64,000 bases of DNA from Metarhizium brunneum (lineage: Eukaryota; Ascomycota; Sordariomycetes; Hypocreales; Clavicipitaceae). Position numbers and translations under genes: made by a program. This document shows positions 34,501 through 49,578 of the stretch, piece by piece. How positions within the stretch are numbered: the stretch's first letter is position 1; every line of letters starts with the position of its first letter. The notes under the pieces are model-generated. The model was not told where the DNA came from, searched no databases, and saw only the letters and a program-made list of their open reading frames with translations. Where the stretch lies: NCBI RefSeq assembly GCF_013426205.1, contig NC_089428.1:1-64000 (forward strand), written 5' to 3'.

Positions 34501-37500
34501 AAAAGGAAGAATTAAGAAAAATACTATAAAGCTAGTTAATAAAAAGTAGCTTTATATTATAGTTTTCCCTCTTATTGCGGAGGGTTATATTAATTTATCT
34601 TTTTTTAGTTTAGTTTAAATAGCTTTAAAAGGAGAAATAAACAGCTTTTTATAGCCTTATTATACTTTTAACCTAGACTTTATATTACTTTTATAAGCTT
34701 TTTTATTATAAAAGAATAATTAAGCTTTTATTTTATAGCACTATAACTTAAATATAATATAAAGCTAATATAAGTATATTATTTTTATTTCTTTTTTATA
34801 ATATTATAATATAAGTATAATATAAAGTAAGTATAAGCTTATTATTTTAGTAAATATCTTTTTAATAAGCTTTAAAATAATTTAATATCTTAATATTTTA
34901 TATATTTTTTAATAGCTTTTATATTAATTAAATATAGCTTTTTTATTTTATTAATATATTTTATTTTTATTTTTATTTAAGTATATTTTTAATTATTAGA
35001 ATTTTTTTTATTATAAATTTTATAATTACTTAGTTATTTATTTTATTATTTATTTATATTAGCTTTAATTCTAGTTTAAAGTCTAAAAGCTTTTAGCTTA
35101 AAAGCAGGTTAAAAGCTACTTATTCTAGAAGGTTTATATAAAATACTAGGTAAATACCTTTTAGAATATTTAATTAAATTATTAATAGTATTAATACTCT
35201 TATAATTTTATATTTTATTATAACTTAATTTAGTTTTTTACTTAGCTTATTTATTTTAATATTATATAAGTTTAATTATATAATATTTTTTTTAAACCTT
35301 TTTATTAGCTATTATTATTTATTTATTAAGTTCTAGAATTATTATTAATTAAATATTATAGTAATTTAAGCTAGGTTAGTTTTCTTTTATAAATAATTAA
35401 TAAATATAATTATTTTACTTTTAACTAAAATTATAAATTTATATAAGTAAGAAAGTTCTTAAATTAAAAGTATATTAAACTTATATAAAGTTTTATTTAG
35501 GCTTATTTTAGTTATTATTAAGTTATAATTATTTAATATTAGTTAATATATTATAAAATATTTAGTTTAATTAAATTATTTAAAACTAATTATAATTTAT
35601 AATATTACTTATACTTTTTAATTTACTTTTTTTATTTTATTATTTATTTAAAAGTAATATATTATAAAAAAAAGCTATATAATTTTTATTAGTATATATA
35701 ATATTATTTAAAATTTATTTAATTAATTTAATACTTAATTTATAATAATTTATATTAAGAATTTATAAAACTTTTATTAATATTATTTAAAGTATTTTAT
35801 ATACTTTTTAGCTTTTATTAATATTATAACTTTAAGCTAAATATACTTAAATAATTAGTTTATAATAATTATTAAATACTTAATATTTTTTTTTTTAGGT
35901 AAAAAAGTTTATTATAAAGTTAATTAAAATTTATAATTAATATAAATTATAATAGTTTTTATTAAAGCTAATAACTTTTATACTTATTATAATAATAATA
36001 ATTTCTTATAAATTATATAATATTTTAAAATATTTTTTCTTAATAATACTTTTATTATAATAGCTTAAAAGTTATATTTTTCTTAAAGTAACTTATTAAA
36101 AAAAAGTTATATATATATTATATTAAGATTATTATAAATAGCTTTTACTTTAAAATCTAAGTATAATCTTAAAATAATAATATATTATATATAAAAAAAA
36201 TATAATTTATAATTTATATATAAGTATTTATATTTTAAGGGAATTTATAAGTATTTTCTTAAATAGCTTTAATATAATATATTATTATTTTATTATATAA
36301 GGTATTTTAATTTTATAAGTTTTATAAATATAAGTTATTAAAAAAATTTTTTTTTAAAAAAAACTTAATTATTTTATTTATTTTTTCTTAATTATTTTTA
36401 TATTATAACTAATTATTAAATAATAAAAGTTATATATTTATAAGTTATATAATATTATTAAAATAAAATAATAATAGGTTTTTATTTTAGTTTTATTTAA
36501 AAAGTATATCTAAGTATTATACTTATAAGTTAGGTTTATATTAAAAGTAAAAATTAAATAAAAATAATATTTTAGCTTATTATACTTAATATTTTAATAT
36601 TTTTTTTAATATTATAAAATATTTTAGGTTTTTATAATTAATAAAAATTATAAATAAGTTAATAATATTTTAAAGTTTTATTAATTATAATTTTAAATAA
36701 AAAATAATTATTAATAATTTTTTATTATAAATTATATAGTTTTTTTTTAGAATTATTAGCTTTATAAAGTAATATATTATTAAATAAAATATTTTATTAA
36801 TAACTTATAATAAGTATTTTTTTAAAGTATTAATTAAGTAATTTACTTTAATTATTATTTTTTTAATAAAGTTTTATTATTTTAAAATTAAGTAAAAAAT
36901 AAATACTTTTTTTAATACTTTAAAAGCTTTATTATATTTAATTAATTATTAAAATAATATACTTTTTTTTAATAGCTTTAAAAATAATTTTATAAAAAAA
37001 AAATTTAAAATAAAATTTTAATAAAAATTAATAAAACCTAAAAATTCTTAGATTTTTTTTTTATATATTAAGAGTTTTTAGTTTTATATAACTTTAATTT
37101 TTTTTAAGTTAAAACGGATTTTTTTACTTATATAAATAATAAACTTTAAGTATTTAACTTTTTAAATATAAAATATATACTTTTTTATATTAAAATATAA
37201 TTTAATTATATAAAGTTTTATAAATATATTATATATTTTTTATATATAGTTTTTTTATAAGCTTTTTAAGTAAATAAAAATATTATTAAAGTATATTATA
37301 ATAAAATTACTTAAAATTCTTCTTAAAGTATTATTAATATATTATTAAAATATTATAAAAATACTTATTAACCTAAATAAGTAAACTAATTACTTAAAAA
37401 GCTTAAATTAAGTCTAAAATATAATTAAAAGCTTTTTACTTAATATAATTTAAAGTTTATAAAATATTAATTAAATATTTAATTTTATAAATTACTTAAT

Positions 37501-37559
37501 TTTAAAAAAAAAAATATAATATTTTTTTAATAAATAAAAGTAAATAATAATTTTATTTT

Positions 37560-37995
37560 TGTTACGACCTAGCACGTAGGCTATAAGTTAGGCCGGCTGC
37601 ATAGAGCCGCCAGGCGGCATAGGCATAATAGGCCATAAAATATTAGTTAGTATAATAAGATTAATAAGAAGAATACTTAGTTATTATAAGTAAGTATATA
37701 TAATACTTATTAGTATTTAAAAGTAAGTATTAAGGATACTTACCTTTATAATAACTAATAATTATAGTATATAAGGACCCTTAATTTTACTTTATAAATA
37801 GACTTTAGCTCCTTAGCTTTTAATAATAATTATTATATTAAATAAGCTTTACTTATAACTCTTTAACTCTAATTACTTAGTTATAATCTATAACTTATTA
37901 TTAATATAATACCTAACTACTTAAATTAACTACCTTAATAGCTTTACTAATATAAATTATAATTAGTTTATCCCTTAAAAACCTTAGCTATTATA
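37560..37995 (+). repeat. Left (5') LTR of RIP-mutated gypsy element
   Basis: 436 bases aligned with the reverse complement of the intact LTR at 56264-56699. The outer end TGTTACGACC is kept. The first 60 bases retain GC-rich sequence, while the remainder is mostly A/T. Confidence 0.9.
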
Positions 37996-40900
37996 TATTA
38001 AAAGCTCTTATTTAGACTACTACTATATTACTTTAAGTAATACCTAATAATTATTAATATAATACTATATAAGACTATTATTATATTTAAATTAAATAAA
38101 ACCTAAAAAAGACTAATAATTATCTCTGCTTATAATATACTTATTAAGATTATATACTTTTAAAAATAAGTTTAATAAATAAAAGAAAAATAATAAAAAT
38201 AAGTTATAATTATAATTATAATTAAAAAGAACTTAAGAGAAATTCTTAGACCTAAAATATTAAAATTATATAATAAATCTCTAGGTATACTTTAAGGATT
38301 CCTTACTTAACTTAAGGCTTATTATTAATAATTCTTAATTAAAATAAAAGAATTTTTTATTAAGGTATTATATATAAAAGAATATATAATAAGAGTAATA
38401 CTTATATAATTTAAACTTATTATAAGGGATTACTTTAATAAAAAAAAATAATTATAAAAAAGAAACTAATATTATTTTTAAAAGTTATAATAAGTTTAAA
38501 AAAACTATTAAAAAGGCCTTTAAAATAGTTAATAAAATTAAAGCTATTAAGTACTATATTAATAAGCTTAAGTAAAAAGGATTAATATCTAATTATATTA
38601 CTTACTTTAAATAACTTATATCTTAGCTTAATTAAGAGAATAAACCTTTTATATTAGCTTTTTATAAAGGGCTTAAAAAAGAAGTTAAAAATAAACTTTA
38701 TAAAAAGAATAAATTAAATAACTTATTAGATTATATTATTATAATAATATAAATTAATAATAAATAATATTAATAATATATATAAAAAAAATAAGGTAAA
38801 AGAACCTAAAGCCTTACTAAAAGGAAGAGTTACTAAGCTAATTAATATAAAAAGTATAATAAACTTATTACTTATAATTATACTTTTAACCTTAAATAAA
38901 TAAAGCTTAATATTATTAAGAAAGATAATAAAAAGGAAAAGAAATACTATAATTATAAAAACCAGGATATTTTACTAATAAATATAAGAAACCTAAGAAA
39001 AAATAAAAGCTAGTACTAAAAGGAGGTAAAAAATAACTTAATTTTATTAATTAATAGAAAATTAAAGTTATTAAATTAAAGGTAGAATATAAGAACCTTA
39101 ACTAGACCTTTTACTATAATAATAACTATTATATTTATATAAGTAGTAAATAAAAAAAAGGATAATTTCTAAAAAAACTAAGAAAACTAAAGAAGAAAAT
39201 TATAAACTTTATAAGAAATAGACTATAAGTAGTTAAATAACTAGTATAAGAAAACCTAAATAAATAATTAATAAAAAAAAGAATACTTATAATAATAAGA
39301 TAAAAGGAACTTTATAAACTAAAATTATTAAAATATTTAAATAAAAACTTATATTAAGAAATTCTTAATTAGGTATAATAATAAGTAAAAGTAAAAAAAA
39401 TTTAAAGGGAATAATAATATAAGAAGAAGTAAAACATATAAATTCTTATTACCTTTAATAAACTAAAAGATAAAATAAGAGAAATAAGTATTAATAATAA
39501 TAATATAATCCTAAATACTTTAAAAGCATCTAAAAATAAATAAAATAAGGAAAAAACGCTTATAAAGCTAATAACTATATAAAAATAAGCTATATAATAA
39601 TATTTCCTTATATTAATAAGAAAATATTTTATAATTCTTATTTTAATAATAAATACTATTATAATAATAAAAAACTAAATATTATGGTTTTTAAAAGAAA
39701 AAAAGGAAAATAATCCTAGGCTCTTACTAAGATACCTAGAATATATATATTTAATATAAGTATTATATATATTTATAATATATTAGGTATACTTTTAAAT
39801 TAAGGTATAATTAAATATATTTTTAATTAGGATAAAAGGATATTTAATTAAAGTATTATACTTTAGATAAAAACTCCTAAAATAAAGAGTAAAAATAATT
39901 AATAATAATTAAATAATAATCTTAAAACCTAATTTAAATACACCTATTAAATACTAAGCTTATATAAATCCTATAAATATATATAAATCAAATATATACT
40001 AATTATATATATATATAAAGAATAAGTAGTAATATTAGTATATATATAAAAAAAAAATCCTAATATATAAAAAAGAGTTATTACTTAAGTCACCTTAATA
40101 TAAAATAAAAAACTATATAATATACCTATTATTAAATTACTTAAAATATATAATAAATAAGGCTAAAAAGTAGTATAAGTAGTAATATAAAATACTAGTA
40201 ATATATAAATAAATATAATAAGTATTAAATATACTTAAATAAAAAGACTCTAAGGGAACTATAAAATTAATATACTATAATAAATAATAGTTAAATAAGT
40301 AATATAATAAATAAAAGTTTAACCTTAAATATAATAAAAAATATATAATAAATTATAATAACCTAAGATATAAAAAATATAAAGAAATAAAAAACTAAAT
40401 TTATAATTACTTATATTAAATATTTAATAATAAGTTTTACTTTAAGTACTTATAAAATAAAACTAAACCTATAAAATAATACTAGGAAATAAAATAATAA
40501 ATTATAAAAGAATTTATTCTAAAAAACTTAAAAAATAAAGCATATTATTTATAAAAGGGCTATAAGCTAGTATAAAAAGAAAGACACTAATAACCCTTAA
40601 TATAACCTAGAATAAATAAAGTAATAAAATAATATTAGATATTAAAGTTATAAAATATTATATTTATATACTTATAAATAATAATATAATAAGTAATTAT
40701 ATCTTACCTAAAGTTATAAATTATTATTAACTACCGTAAAAACATAAAAAAGTATTATATAAGTTAACTAATATTAAAGAAAAACTTTTTACTTATAATA
40801 ATAAAATTATTAACTAAGAAACTAATTATCTTAAAGTATAAATTTAAGGTTATTTAAAAGTAATTTAACTTAATATTATAAACATATTAGAATATAACCT

Positions 40901-43900
40901 AGTATTAAGGTACCTATAATTATAAAAGAGTAACCTACTAATTAACTAAAAAATAAGCTAATTAAAGTAAAATAAGATTTTAGGCTAATAAAATTAGTAA
41001 AATTTAAAAGAAAGAATAAAATTTTATTATAACTTAGCTTATAAATAAAATTCTAAAGAAAAAAAACCTTTAAGTAAGTTATCTAAGAACTAATAATAAT
41101 AAATAAGCAGTAAAAAAGCAGTTAAAATAATTAAATCTACTATAATAACCTTAATAATACTATAAACTAAGATATAAATAATAATAAGTAATAAGAAGAT
41201 AAAAGCTAAGATTTAAAAGGTTATTACTACCTTAAGAAAAAACCTTATAAATATAAATAAGAAACTTAAAAAAAAAAAAAGAAATAAAAATAATAAAAAT
41301 AATAAAAGCCTAATAATAAAAGAAAAAAAACTTAAGAATATTTCTAAGAAATATTAAAAATATAAAAAATTATTTATAAAAAAACTAAAAACTAGATTAT
41401 TAAAATATAACTAATAAGATTATTAAATTAAATTAATAAATAAAAAGTTAATAATATTTTATAAAATTTATAACTTAAATATAAGAGAACTTAAAATACT
41501 ATAAGAGTATATTAATAAGATATTAGTAAAAAGCTATATTAAAGTATTTATATTAAAAGCTAAATACTTAATTATATTTATTTTAAAGAAAAATAAGAAA
41601 CTATAATTAATAATAAACTATTAGTAATTAAACGTGATTACTATAAAAGATTAAATATTATTATTATTAATATTAGAACTATAAAACTAATTATATAAAA
41701 TAAATTAGTTTATTACTTTAAACCTAAAGAGAGTATATAATTTAATTTAAATAAAGAAAGGCTATAAATAAAAAATAGCCTTTAAAATAAAGTTTAAATT
41801 ATTTAAATACCTAGTAATATTATTTAGGCTTATTAATATATTAATAATATTTTAATAAATAATTAATAATATACTATAAAAATATTTAAATAATTTTATA
41901 GTAATATATCTAAATAATATATTAATCTTCTTAAAAACCCTAAAAGATTATAAAAGATATATATATAAGGTATTATAAGCATTATAAAATATAAAGTTAC
42001 TAGTAAAACTAATAAAAAGTAAATTCTATATATAAGAAGTAGACTTCTTAGGATATATAATATAACTAAATAAGATATAAATAAAAAAATCTAAAGTAAA
42101 AGTAATAAAAAACTAGCTAATATTAAAAAATATTAAAAATATATAAAGCTTTAAGGGCTTTATAAACTATTATAAAAGATTTATTAAAAGCTATAATAAA
42201 ATTATAATACTTTTAAATAAATTTACTAAGAAGAATAAGTAATAAAATTAAAATAATAAGGTATAATATACCTTTAATAAGATTAAAAAACTTATTATAT
42301 TTAAACTTATTTTAAGAACTTTTAACTTAAAAAAAGAAATAAAATTAAAAACTACCTTATTAGACTTTACTTTAAAAGTATAAGTTAAATAAAAAAATAA
42401 TAATAAAAAATTATACTTTATTATATTTTACTTAAAGAAACTTTATAAAATAAAACTTAATTACCTTATTTATAATAAAAAATTCTTAGTAATTATTAAT
42501 ACTTTTAAGGAATTTAAATATTATTTTATAAAAAGTAAATATAAAATTAAAGTGTATATTAATTATAAGAATATCTCTTATTTTATAATAATATAATAAT
42601 TAAATAAATAATAAATTTAATAAGTTAAATATCTTTTAGAATTTAATTATAAAATTATTTATTAAAAGGGATCTAAGAATAAATAAATAAATACTTTAAG
42701 TTAAAGAAGTAATTATAATATAAAAGTACTTATAATAATAAGATAATTTCTTAAGATTAATAAAAATAGTAATTTTTAATAAAAATAACTAAATATTATA
42801 TTAAAAGTATAAAAGGAAAACCTAATATATAGTAAAATATACTAATAAGTAATAAATAATATATAATATATTAAAAACGTATTAATAAGATATATATATT
42901 ACCTAGGAGAAGTATTAATATATAAAGAGAAAATCTAAATATTATTAGAATTATAAGAAGAATATATTAAAGAAATATATAAATACTTAGTTTATAAATA
43001 TTAAGAAATCTATAAAATACTAAATAAAATATAATAATAATATAATTTCTTAGGAATTAAGAAAATAATTAAAAAGGTTATTAATAAATATATATAATAT
43101 AAAAAAAGTAAGGCTTTATAATATAAGCTATATAAAGAATTATAATTATTATTAGTACTAATATAATTATAAGAATTAATAGCTTTTAATTATATTATAA
43201 AGCTATTAATATTAAAAAAACTAATAATTAATATAGAATATAATAGTATATTTATAGTTATAAATAAACTTATAAAGTATAAATACTTTTTATTATATAA
43301 AGAAGTAAGTAATATAAAAAAACTTATATATATATTCTTATAAATAATAATAAGTAATTATAAATTACTAAAAAAAATTATATTAAATAAAAAAAGTACT
43401 TTTACCTCTAAGTTTTAATAAGCACTTATAATATAACTTAGAATAAATTATAAGTTAAGCACTATATATTATTTATAAATAAATAAATAAATAAAAAGAT
43501 TAAACTAAATACTTAAATAATATTTATAATATTATATTAATTATTAATAAGATAATTAGGTTAAATAGTTACTTATAGCGTAATTAGCTTATAATAGCTT
43601 AATATTAGAATTAATAAAGTAAACACTAGCTTATACTAATTATAGATTTAATCCTAAAGTATTTTAAATATAATATAAAGAACTATAAGTAAAATAAGTA
43701 ATATTATAAGTAAATAAACTAAAGAAATTATATAAAGAAATATAATATAAATTAGAATTTATATAAAATAAAATAATATAATATTATAATTATAAAAAAT
43801 TAAAAGGATTAATTTTTAAGGAGAAAGATATAATTTACCTACTCTAATAAAATATTAAAATAATATAACTAAGTAATAAATTAAATTATAAAAAATTAAG

Positions 43901-44931
43901 ATTATTTACTATTAAAAAATAAATATTAATAAATAATTATAAACTTTTATTACTAAAAATTATAAGGAATTATTTTATAGTATATATTTTACTCCTTAAA
44001 AAAGTATTAAGTAATATACTAATAAAAGAAGATATTAAAGTTAAAAATAAAATAAAATATAAAGTAAAATAGATCTTAGATATAAGAATAAAAAATAAAA
44101 TATATTAATATCTTATTAAATAAAAAAGTTATAAAGATAAGAAAAATATATAAAAACCTATAAAGTACCTAAAAAATTATTAGTACTTATTATAATAATA
44201 TTACTAATAATATTTAATAAAATATTCTTAAATATAATATTTTAATTTAATATATTAATAATACCTAAAAATTATATATTAATAATAGCCTTAGATTTAT
44301 AATACTTCTTCTCCTTTAACTTATCTAGTAATTATAAACCTAAGTAAGTTATTTATTAACTCTTAGTAATTAACTACTACTTTTAATAATATAATTATAT
44401 TAGATAAGCTAGCACTTTATTTAACTTAGCCTAAGCCTTAAGTATTTACTCTTTTACTTTTTTTTTCTTTTAATTTAAATATTTTAATTTAAAAATAATA
44501 TAATTAATTATAAGAATACTTATTAATAAAAAATAATAATATATAAAAAAAACACTTATATAAGCTAATTATAATACTAAAAGTATTATAAGAATACCCT
44601 TATTATATATATTTCTTATACTTAAAGGAATACTTAATTATTTTATAATAAAAACTATAAGTAAAATAAAAGGAATATAATATAATATTATAACTAAATA
44701 ATTTAATAGAATTAACTAAGTAATTATTTTATAAGGTAAAAGGAGCCTTTAATAAGAGATCTTTTTACTTTTAAGTATAAGAAATAATAATATAACTAAA
44801 TATGGTATTAAAAGGATATTATAAAGGATAAAAAGAAAAAGGAACTTATTAATAAAAAGAAAAAAGTAAAGAAACTACTTATAAAATAAGGCCTAGATCT
44901 TAAAAATAAAACTATAAAAAAGGGGATATTA

Positions 44932-45367
44932 TATTATAACCTAGTATATAAGCTATAGGTTAAGCCAGCTATATAAAGCTACTAGGCGGTATAAGTATAA
45001 TAGGCTATAAAATATTAGTTAGTATAATAAGACTAATAAGAAAAATACTTAATTATTATAAGTAAATATATATAATACTTACTAGTATTTAAAAGTAAGT
45101 ATTAAGAATACTTACCTTTATAATAACTAATAATTATAATATATAAGGACCCTTAATTTTACTTTATAAATAGACTTTAACTTCTTAGCTTTTAATAATA
45201 ATTATTATATTAAATAAGCTTTACTTATAACTTTTTAACTCTGATTACTTAGTTATAATCTATAACCTATTACCAACGTAATACCTAACTGCTTAGATTA
45301 ATTGCTTTAGTGGCTTTACTAATATAAACTATAACTAGTTTATCCCTTGGGAACCTTAGCCGTTATA
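44932..45367 (+). repeat. Right (3') LTR of RIP-mutated gypsy element
   Basis: 436 bases ending CCGTTATA, where the intact element ends CCGTTACA. Its last 120 bases are less mutated than the matching part of the left LTR. Confidence 0.9.
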
Positions 45368-45372
45368 ATTTT

Positions 45373-48300
45373 ATTATTTTATTTAAAGTATAATAATTTA
45401 TATAAAATTATTATTTTTTTCTTAGCTTTTTAGCTAGTAATATTAGAGTTATAATTAATAAAAAGTTTACTTTAATTTATTTTTTATTTATTAGATTTAT
45501 AACTTACTTTTTAATTTCTAATAAATATTTTTATAATATATTATAAAATAGTGCTTATAATAAATCTAGGTTAATTCTATTTAAATATTACCTTAGTTAT
45601 ATATAATAATTTAGCTAGCTTTAATATAAAGGCAGTTTATTTGTTTTTTCTTAGTTAAAAAGGTTCTAAAAATCCTATAAGTTATAAAAAAGCTAAAATA
45701 ACTTCTTTTATTATCAATTTAGGTTAGCTTTTTATATATATAATATTAATATTATCTTATATAAGCTTATAGCTATTAATTAATACTTTTTTTTTATTTT
45801 TTAGGCTTATTAAATAATACTAATAAATATTAATTTTATTATTAATATTATAAGCTTTTAAGTCCTTTAATTACTTAACTCTTAAATTATTAAGTTATTT
45901 ATAATATTAATTATAATTTCTTTTTTAGCTAGCTATATACTTATATTATATTATATTATTTATAGTATTCTTAGTATAATATTTTATATAAAGCCTAATA
46001 TTATATATATTATTACTAGGAATTCTTAGTTATTTATATTTACCTTAAATTATATTAAGTAAAAAATTAAAAAATATAATTCTTATTATATTACCTTTTC
46101 TTTTCTTATTTTTATTATAATATATATTTATTATTATTTACTTAATAAAATTAGGTTTAATTTTATATATTATATAAATTTTTTATTTATTATTATATAA
46201 TAATTATAGCTTATATTTACTTAAGTATTTATAAACTTTAAGAAATTAATTAATATAAAAACTAAAAAAAGTAATATATTTATTTTTAATTTAATTTTTT
46301 TTAGTTTTTATTTTTTATATAATATATTTTTTAATTTATAATTATTATTATATTATAATACTTTTAATAAAAAACTTATTATAAAAGTATTTTATTTTTT
46401 AATAGCTTTTTATTTTTATTTATATTAAAAGTAAAATTTTTTATTATTATTTTTTTTATATTAAATACTTATAAGTATTATATAAAAAAAAATATATACT
46501 TTAAAATATAATAGCTTATAAATTTATAATATAAGTATTTTTTTTTATATTATTAATTAATTATATTAATTAATACCTAATAAGCTTATTTTTTTTATTA
46601 GTTTTAAAAGTAATTATAATTTATACTTTTTTTAGGCCTAGCTTAAAAGACTAATTTACTTATATTTATTATAATTATATTTTTATTATTATATTACTTT
46701 TTTTTAAAATTTATATTATATTTATTTTACTTATTATAAAATTTCTTTTTTAATTATAATAATTTAATATTTATAATTATATTATAAAAGTAAGCTATTA
46801 TTTTAATATATTTAAAATATAATATTTCTTAATTAATAATTTTTTTTTATATATATTTATTAAAAAATTATTATAATTTTATTAACTTAATAAAGTTTTT
46901 TTATTTAACGCTTTTAATAAATATAATTTTATTTTTAAATTAAATAAAAAAGTTTATAAATAATTTATTTTATTATTATTTTATTTAATTAAGCTTAATA
47001 AAAGCTATTTTCTTTTTATAAAGGTTAATATATATAATAATTAAGTAGCCTAAAAATATAGCTAAATTATAGCTAATTTTCTTATTATTTTTAAAGTAAA
47101 AAGCTATTTAGCTTTAAATTTTAGCTAAAAGGTTCTAAAAAATAAAAGCCTATTAATTATAATTATTACTTATAAATATTATATTTATAATTAGCTTATA
47201 TTATATTAGGTTTTTTTAAGCTATAAATATAGTTTTATTATTATTAAATAAAGCTTTTATTAGAATTAATTTATACTTTATTTAAAAGCTAATATAAGCT
47301 AATATTATTATTATAAAAAAACTTTATATTATTTAGTTTTTAAGAAGAAAATATTATTTAATAAGCTTATAAAGCTTTTATATTTAAGTAATAATAACTT
47401 TTTAAAGTATTATAATATTACTTTAAAAGCTATTAATTAAAATAGTATTTTTAGGTATAAATAAACTTAGTTTTATATTAATTATTTATTTTATAAGGTT
47501 ATTTATAATAAAATTTATTTTTTATAAAAAATTAATTATACTTATAATTATATATATATATTATTAAATAATAAAAATAAACTTAAAAAAAAAAATAAAA
47601 AAAAAGTTTTATTTTTTTTTTAATATACTTTATTTTAACCTAAAATTTATTTATATTAAGTTTAATTTAATTTTACTTAAAATTTTACTTAAACTTAAAA
47701 GTTTTTATTAGCTTAAAGTTTATTTATACTAGGTTTGGTTTAGCTCCGCTTAGAATCCTACCTAGACCTAAGCTTTTAGCTTAAATTTATAATAATAAAT
47801 AAGCTTTAAATTTATTAATAAATTTATACTTATTATATTTATATTTAAATACTTAAATTAATAATAATAAATATTAATAATATTTAATTTAATTAGGTTA
47901 AATAAGCTAAAAAGTTTTTTAGCTATAAAAAGTCTTATATTTAGCTTTTATAGCCTTTTTAAATTTAAGCTTATATAAGTATTTTTTTAGCTTTTTTTAA
48001 TATTAAAGTTTAGGTAATAAGCTTTTTTTATATAGCTTTTTAAGCTATTTAATTAAAAAGCTATTATAAAAGCTATTAAAAGCTTTATTAAAAATTTATT
48101 ATAATTATTTTAAGCTTTTAAATTAATTATTTTAATTAAATAAGTTTAATAAAACTAGTATTAAAAAGTTTAGTTAATAGCTACTTATATTTAATTCAAG
48201 GTTTTTAAAAATATTAAAGCTTAATAATTAGCTTTTATTTTAATTAGCTTATTTAAAGCTTTAAATATTAACTTTAATAACTAATTATACTTTATTAGTA

Positions 48301-49578
48301 TTATTATTATTATTAAACTTAATATAAGTTAAAAATTTAAGCTATTATAATTTTTTTAGTTAAATTTAATAAATTTAGCTTTAATAAAAGGTTTTTTTAT
48401 TAAAAATTATATTTTAAACCTATTTAATTTCTGATTTTAATAGAATTTATATATAAAAAATATTAATTAAATTATATCTAATAAAATAACTAATTTTTAT
48501 ATAAATTGCTATTTTTAAAGACTATTTTTAAAGGCTTTAAAGGGCTTTTTAGGTTATTAAATAAGCTTTATAACTATATATAACTAAATATATAATATTA
48601 GGCTTATCTAAATAACTTATATTATAATTATTTAATTAAAGCTATTATTAAAGTTATTAAAAAAGCGTTTTTTAGTTTATACTTTATTATAATAATAAAT
48701 TATAAAAGTAAATAATAGTTTTTTAGATTTTAAGTTATAATTTAGCTAAAAAATTAGCTATTAGCTATATTATATAAGCTTTTAACCCTAAAATACCCTT
48801 AAACTTTTTAATAAAACTATTTTAAGTAAGTATATATAATAATATAAGCTTATTAATAATACCTTTTTAATTAACCTAGGCTTTATAAGCTATTTAAAGG
48901 CTTTTATTATTATCCTAATAAATTTAATAAATACCTAGCTAATATTACTATTAAATTTAAGCTTTAAATAATTAAAAAATTAATAAAAAAGTATTTTAAG
49001 CAGTATTTTTAAGCTTAAAAACTATTAAAAAGCCTAAAAATTTATTTTTAATTATTAGAATTATTAATTTATTATTATAATTAAGCTTAAATTAAAAGAT
49101 ATTAATATAAATTTTTTAAAAAAATTTAAAGCTTATTATTTATAAGTTTTTATAAAAAATAATTCTTTTAGTTTTAACTTTAAAATAAGCTTTATAATTA
49201 ATTTATATAAAGCTTTAAATTTTTAATTTAATAGTTTATTAAACTAAATATTTAAGGCTATTTATATATAAGTAATCTAGCTATTAATACTAAAAGTTAA
49301 TAAAAGTTATTTTCTTAGATCAAAATTATATTAAATTAAATTAAAAGCTTTTAATTTAATAGATTTTATTAAATTTAATAATAAGCTACTTAAAATAATA
49401 CTTTATAAAAAAAATAATTTTATTATCCTTTAATATAGCTTTTATAACTAGATTCTAATTATAGCTTTTTTCTAAAAAGTAATCTAATAATATTATATTA
49501 ATATAAAAAATTAAAATAAAAGCTACTTAATCTAGCTAAAAAAGCCTTATTTATATTTATAAAGTAACCCTTTTATAG
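45373..49578. other. AT-rich RIP block, middle part
   Basis: A/T-saturated DNA with no readable gene. It contains the second copy of the LTR-like repeat (47537-47794). The texture between 47.8 and 49.5 kb suggests another decayed element that I could not classify. Confidence 0.75.
47537..47794. repeat. LTR-like direct repeat, copy B
   Basis: Partner of 31311-31570. A short GC-richer patch (around 47735-47770) is less mutated than in the partner. No target-site duplication could be matched outside the pair. Confidence 0.6.

Larger units (their letters stand above)
28945..37554. other. AT-rich RIP block, left part
   Basis: Almost all positions are A or T, with dense TA dinucleotides and stops in every frame. 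It contains two copies of the telomere-adjacent repeat (near 30.0-30.5 and 34.3-34.5 kb) and an LTR-like repeat at 31.3 kb. The rest must be dead transposons but is too mutated to classify by reading. No gene is present. Confidence 0.85.
37560..45367 (+). mobile_element. Full-length Ty3/gypsy element, RIP-destroyed
   Basis: It is 7808 bases long and bounded by two 436-base LTRs (37560-37995 and 44932-45367). A perfect 5-bp target duplication ATTTT flanks it (37555-37559 and 45368-45372). Base by base it parallels the intact element at 56264 onward in reverse orientation, with most C changed to T and G to A. The gag and pol regions are recognisable only through this alignment, and stops fill every frame. 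LTR starts that read TGTTACGACC in the intact element read the same at the left LTR but TATTATAACC at the right, so the two LTRs were mutated unequally. Confidence 0.93.
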
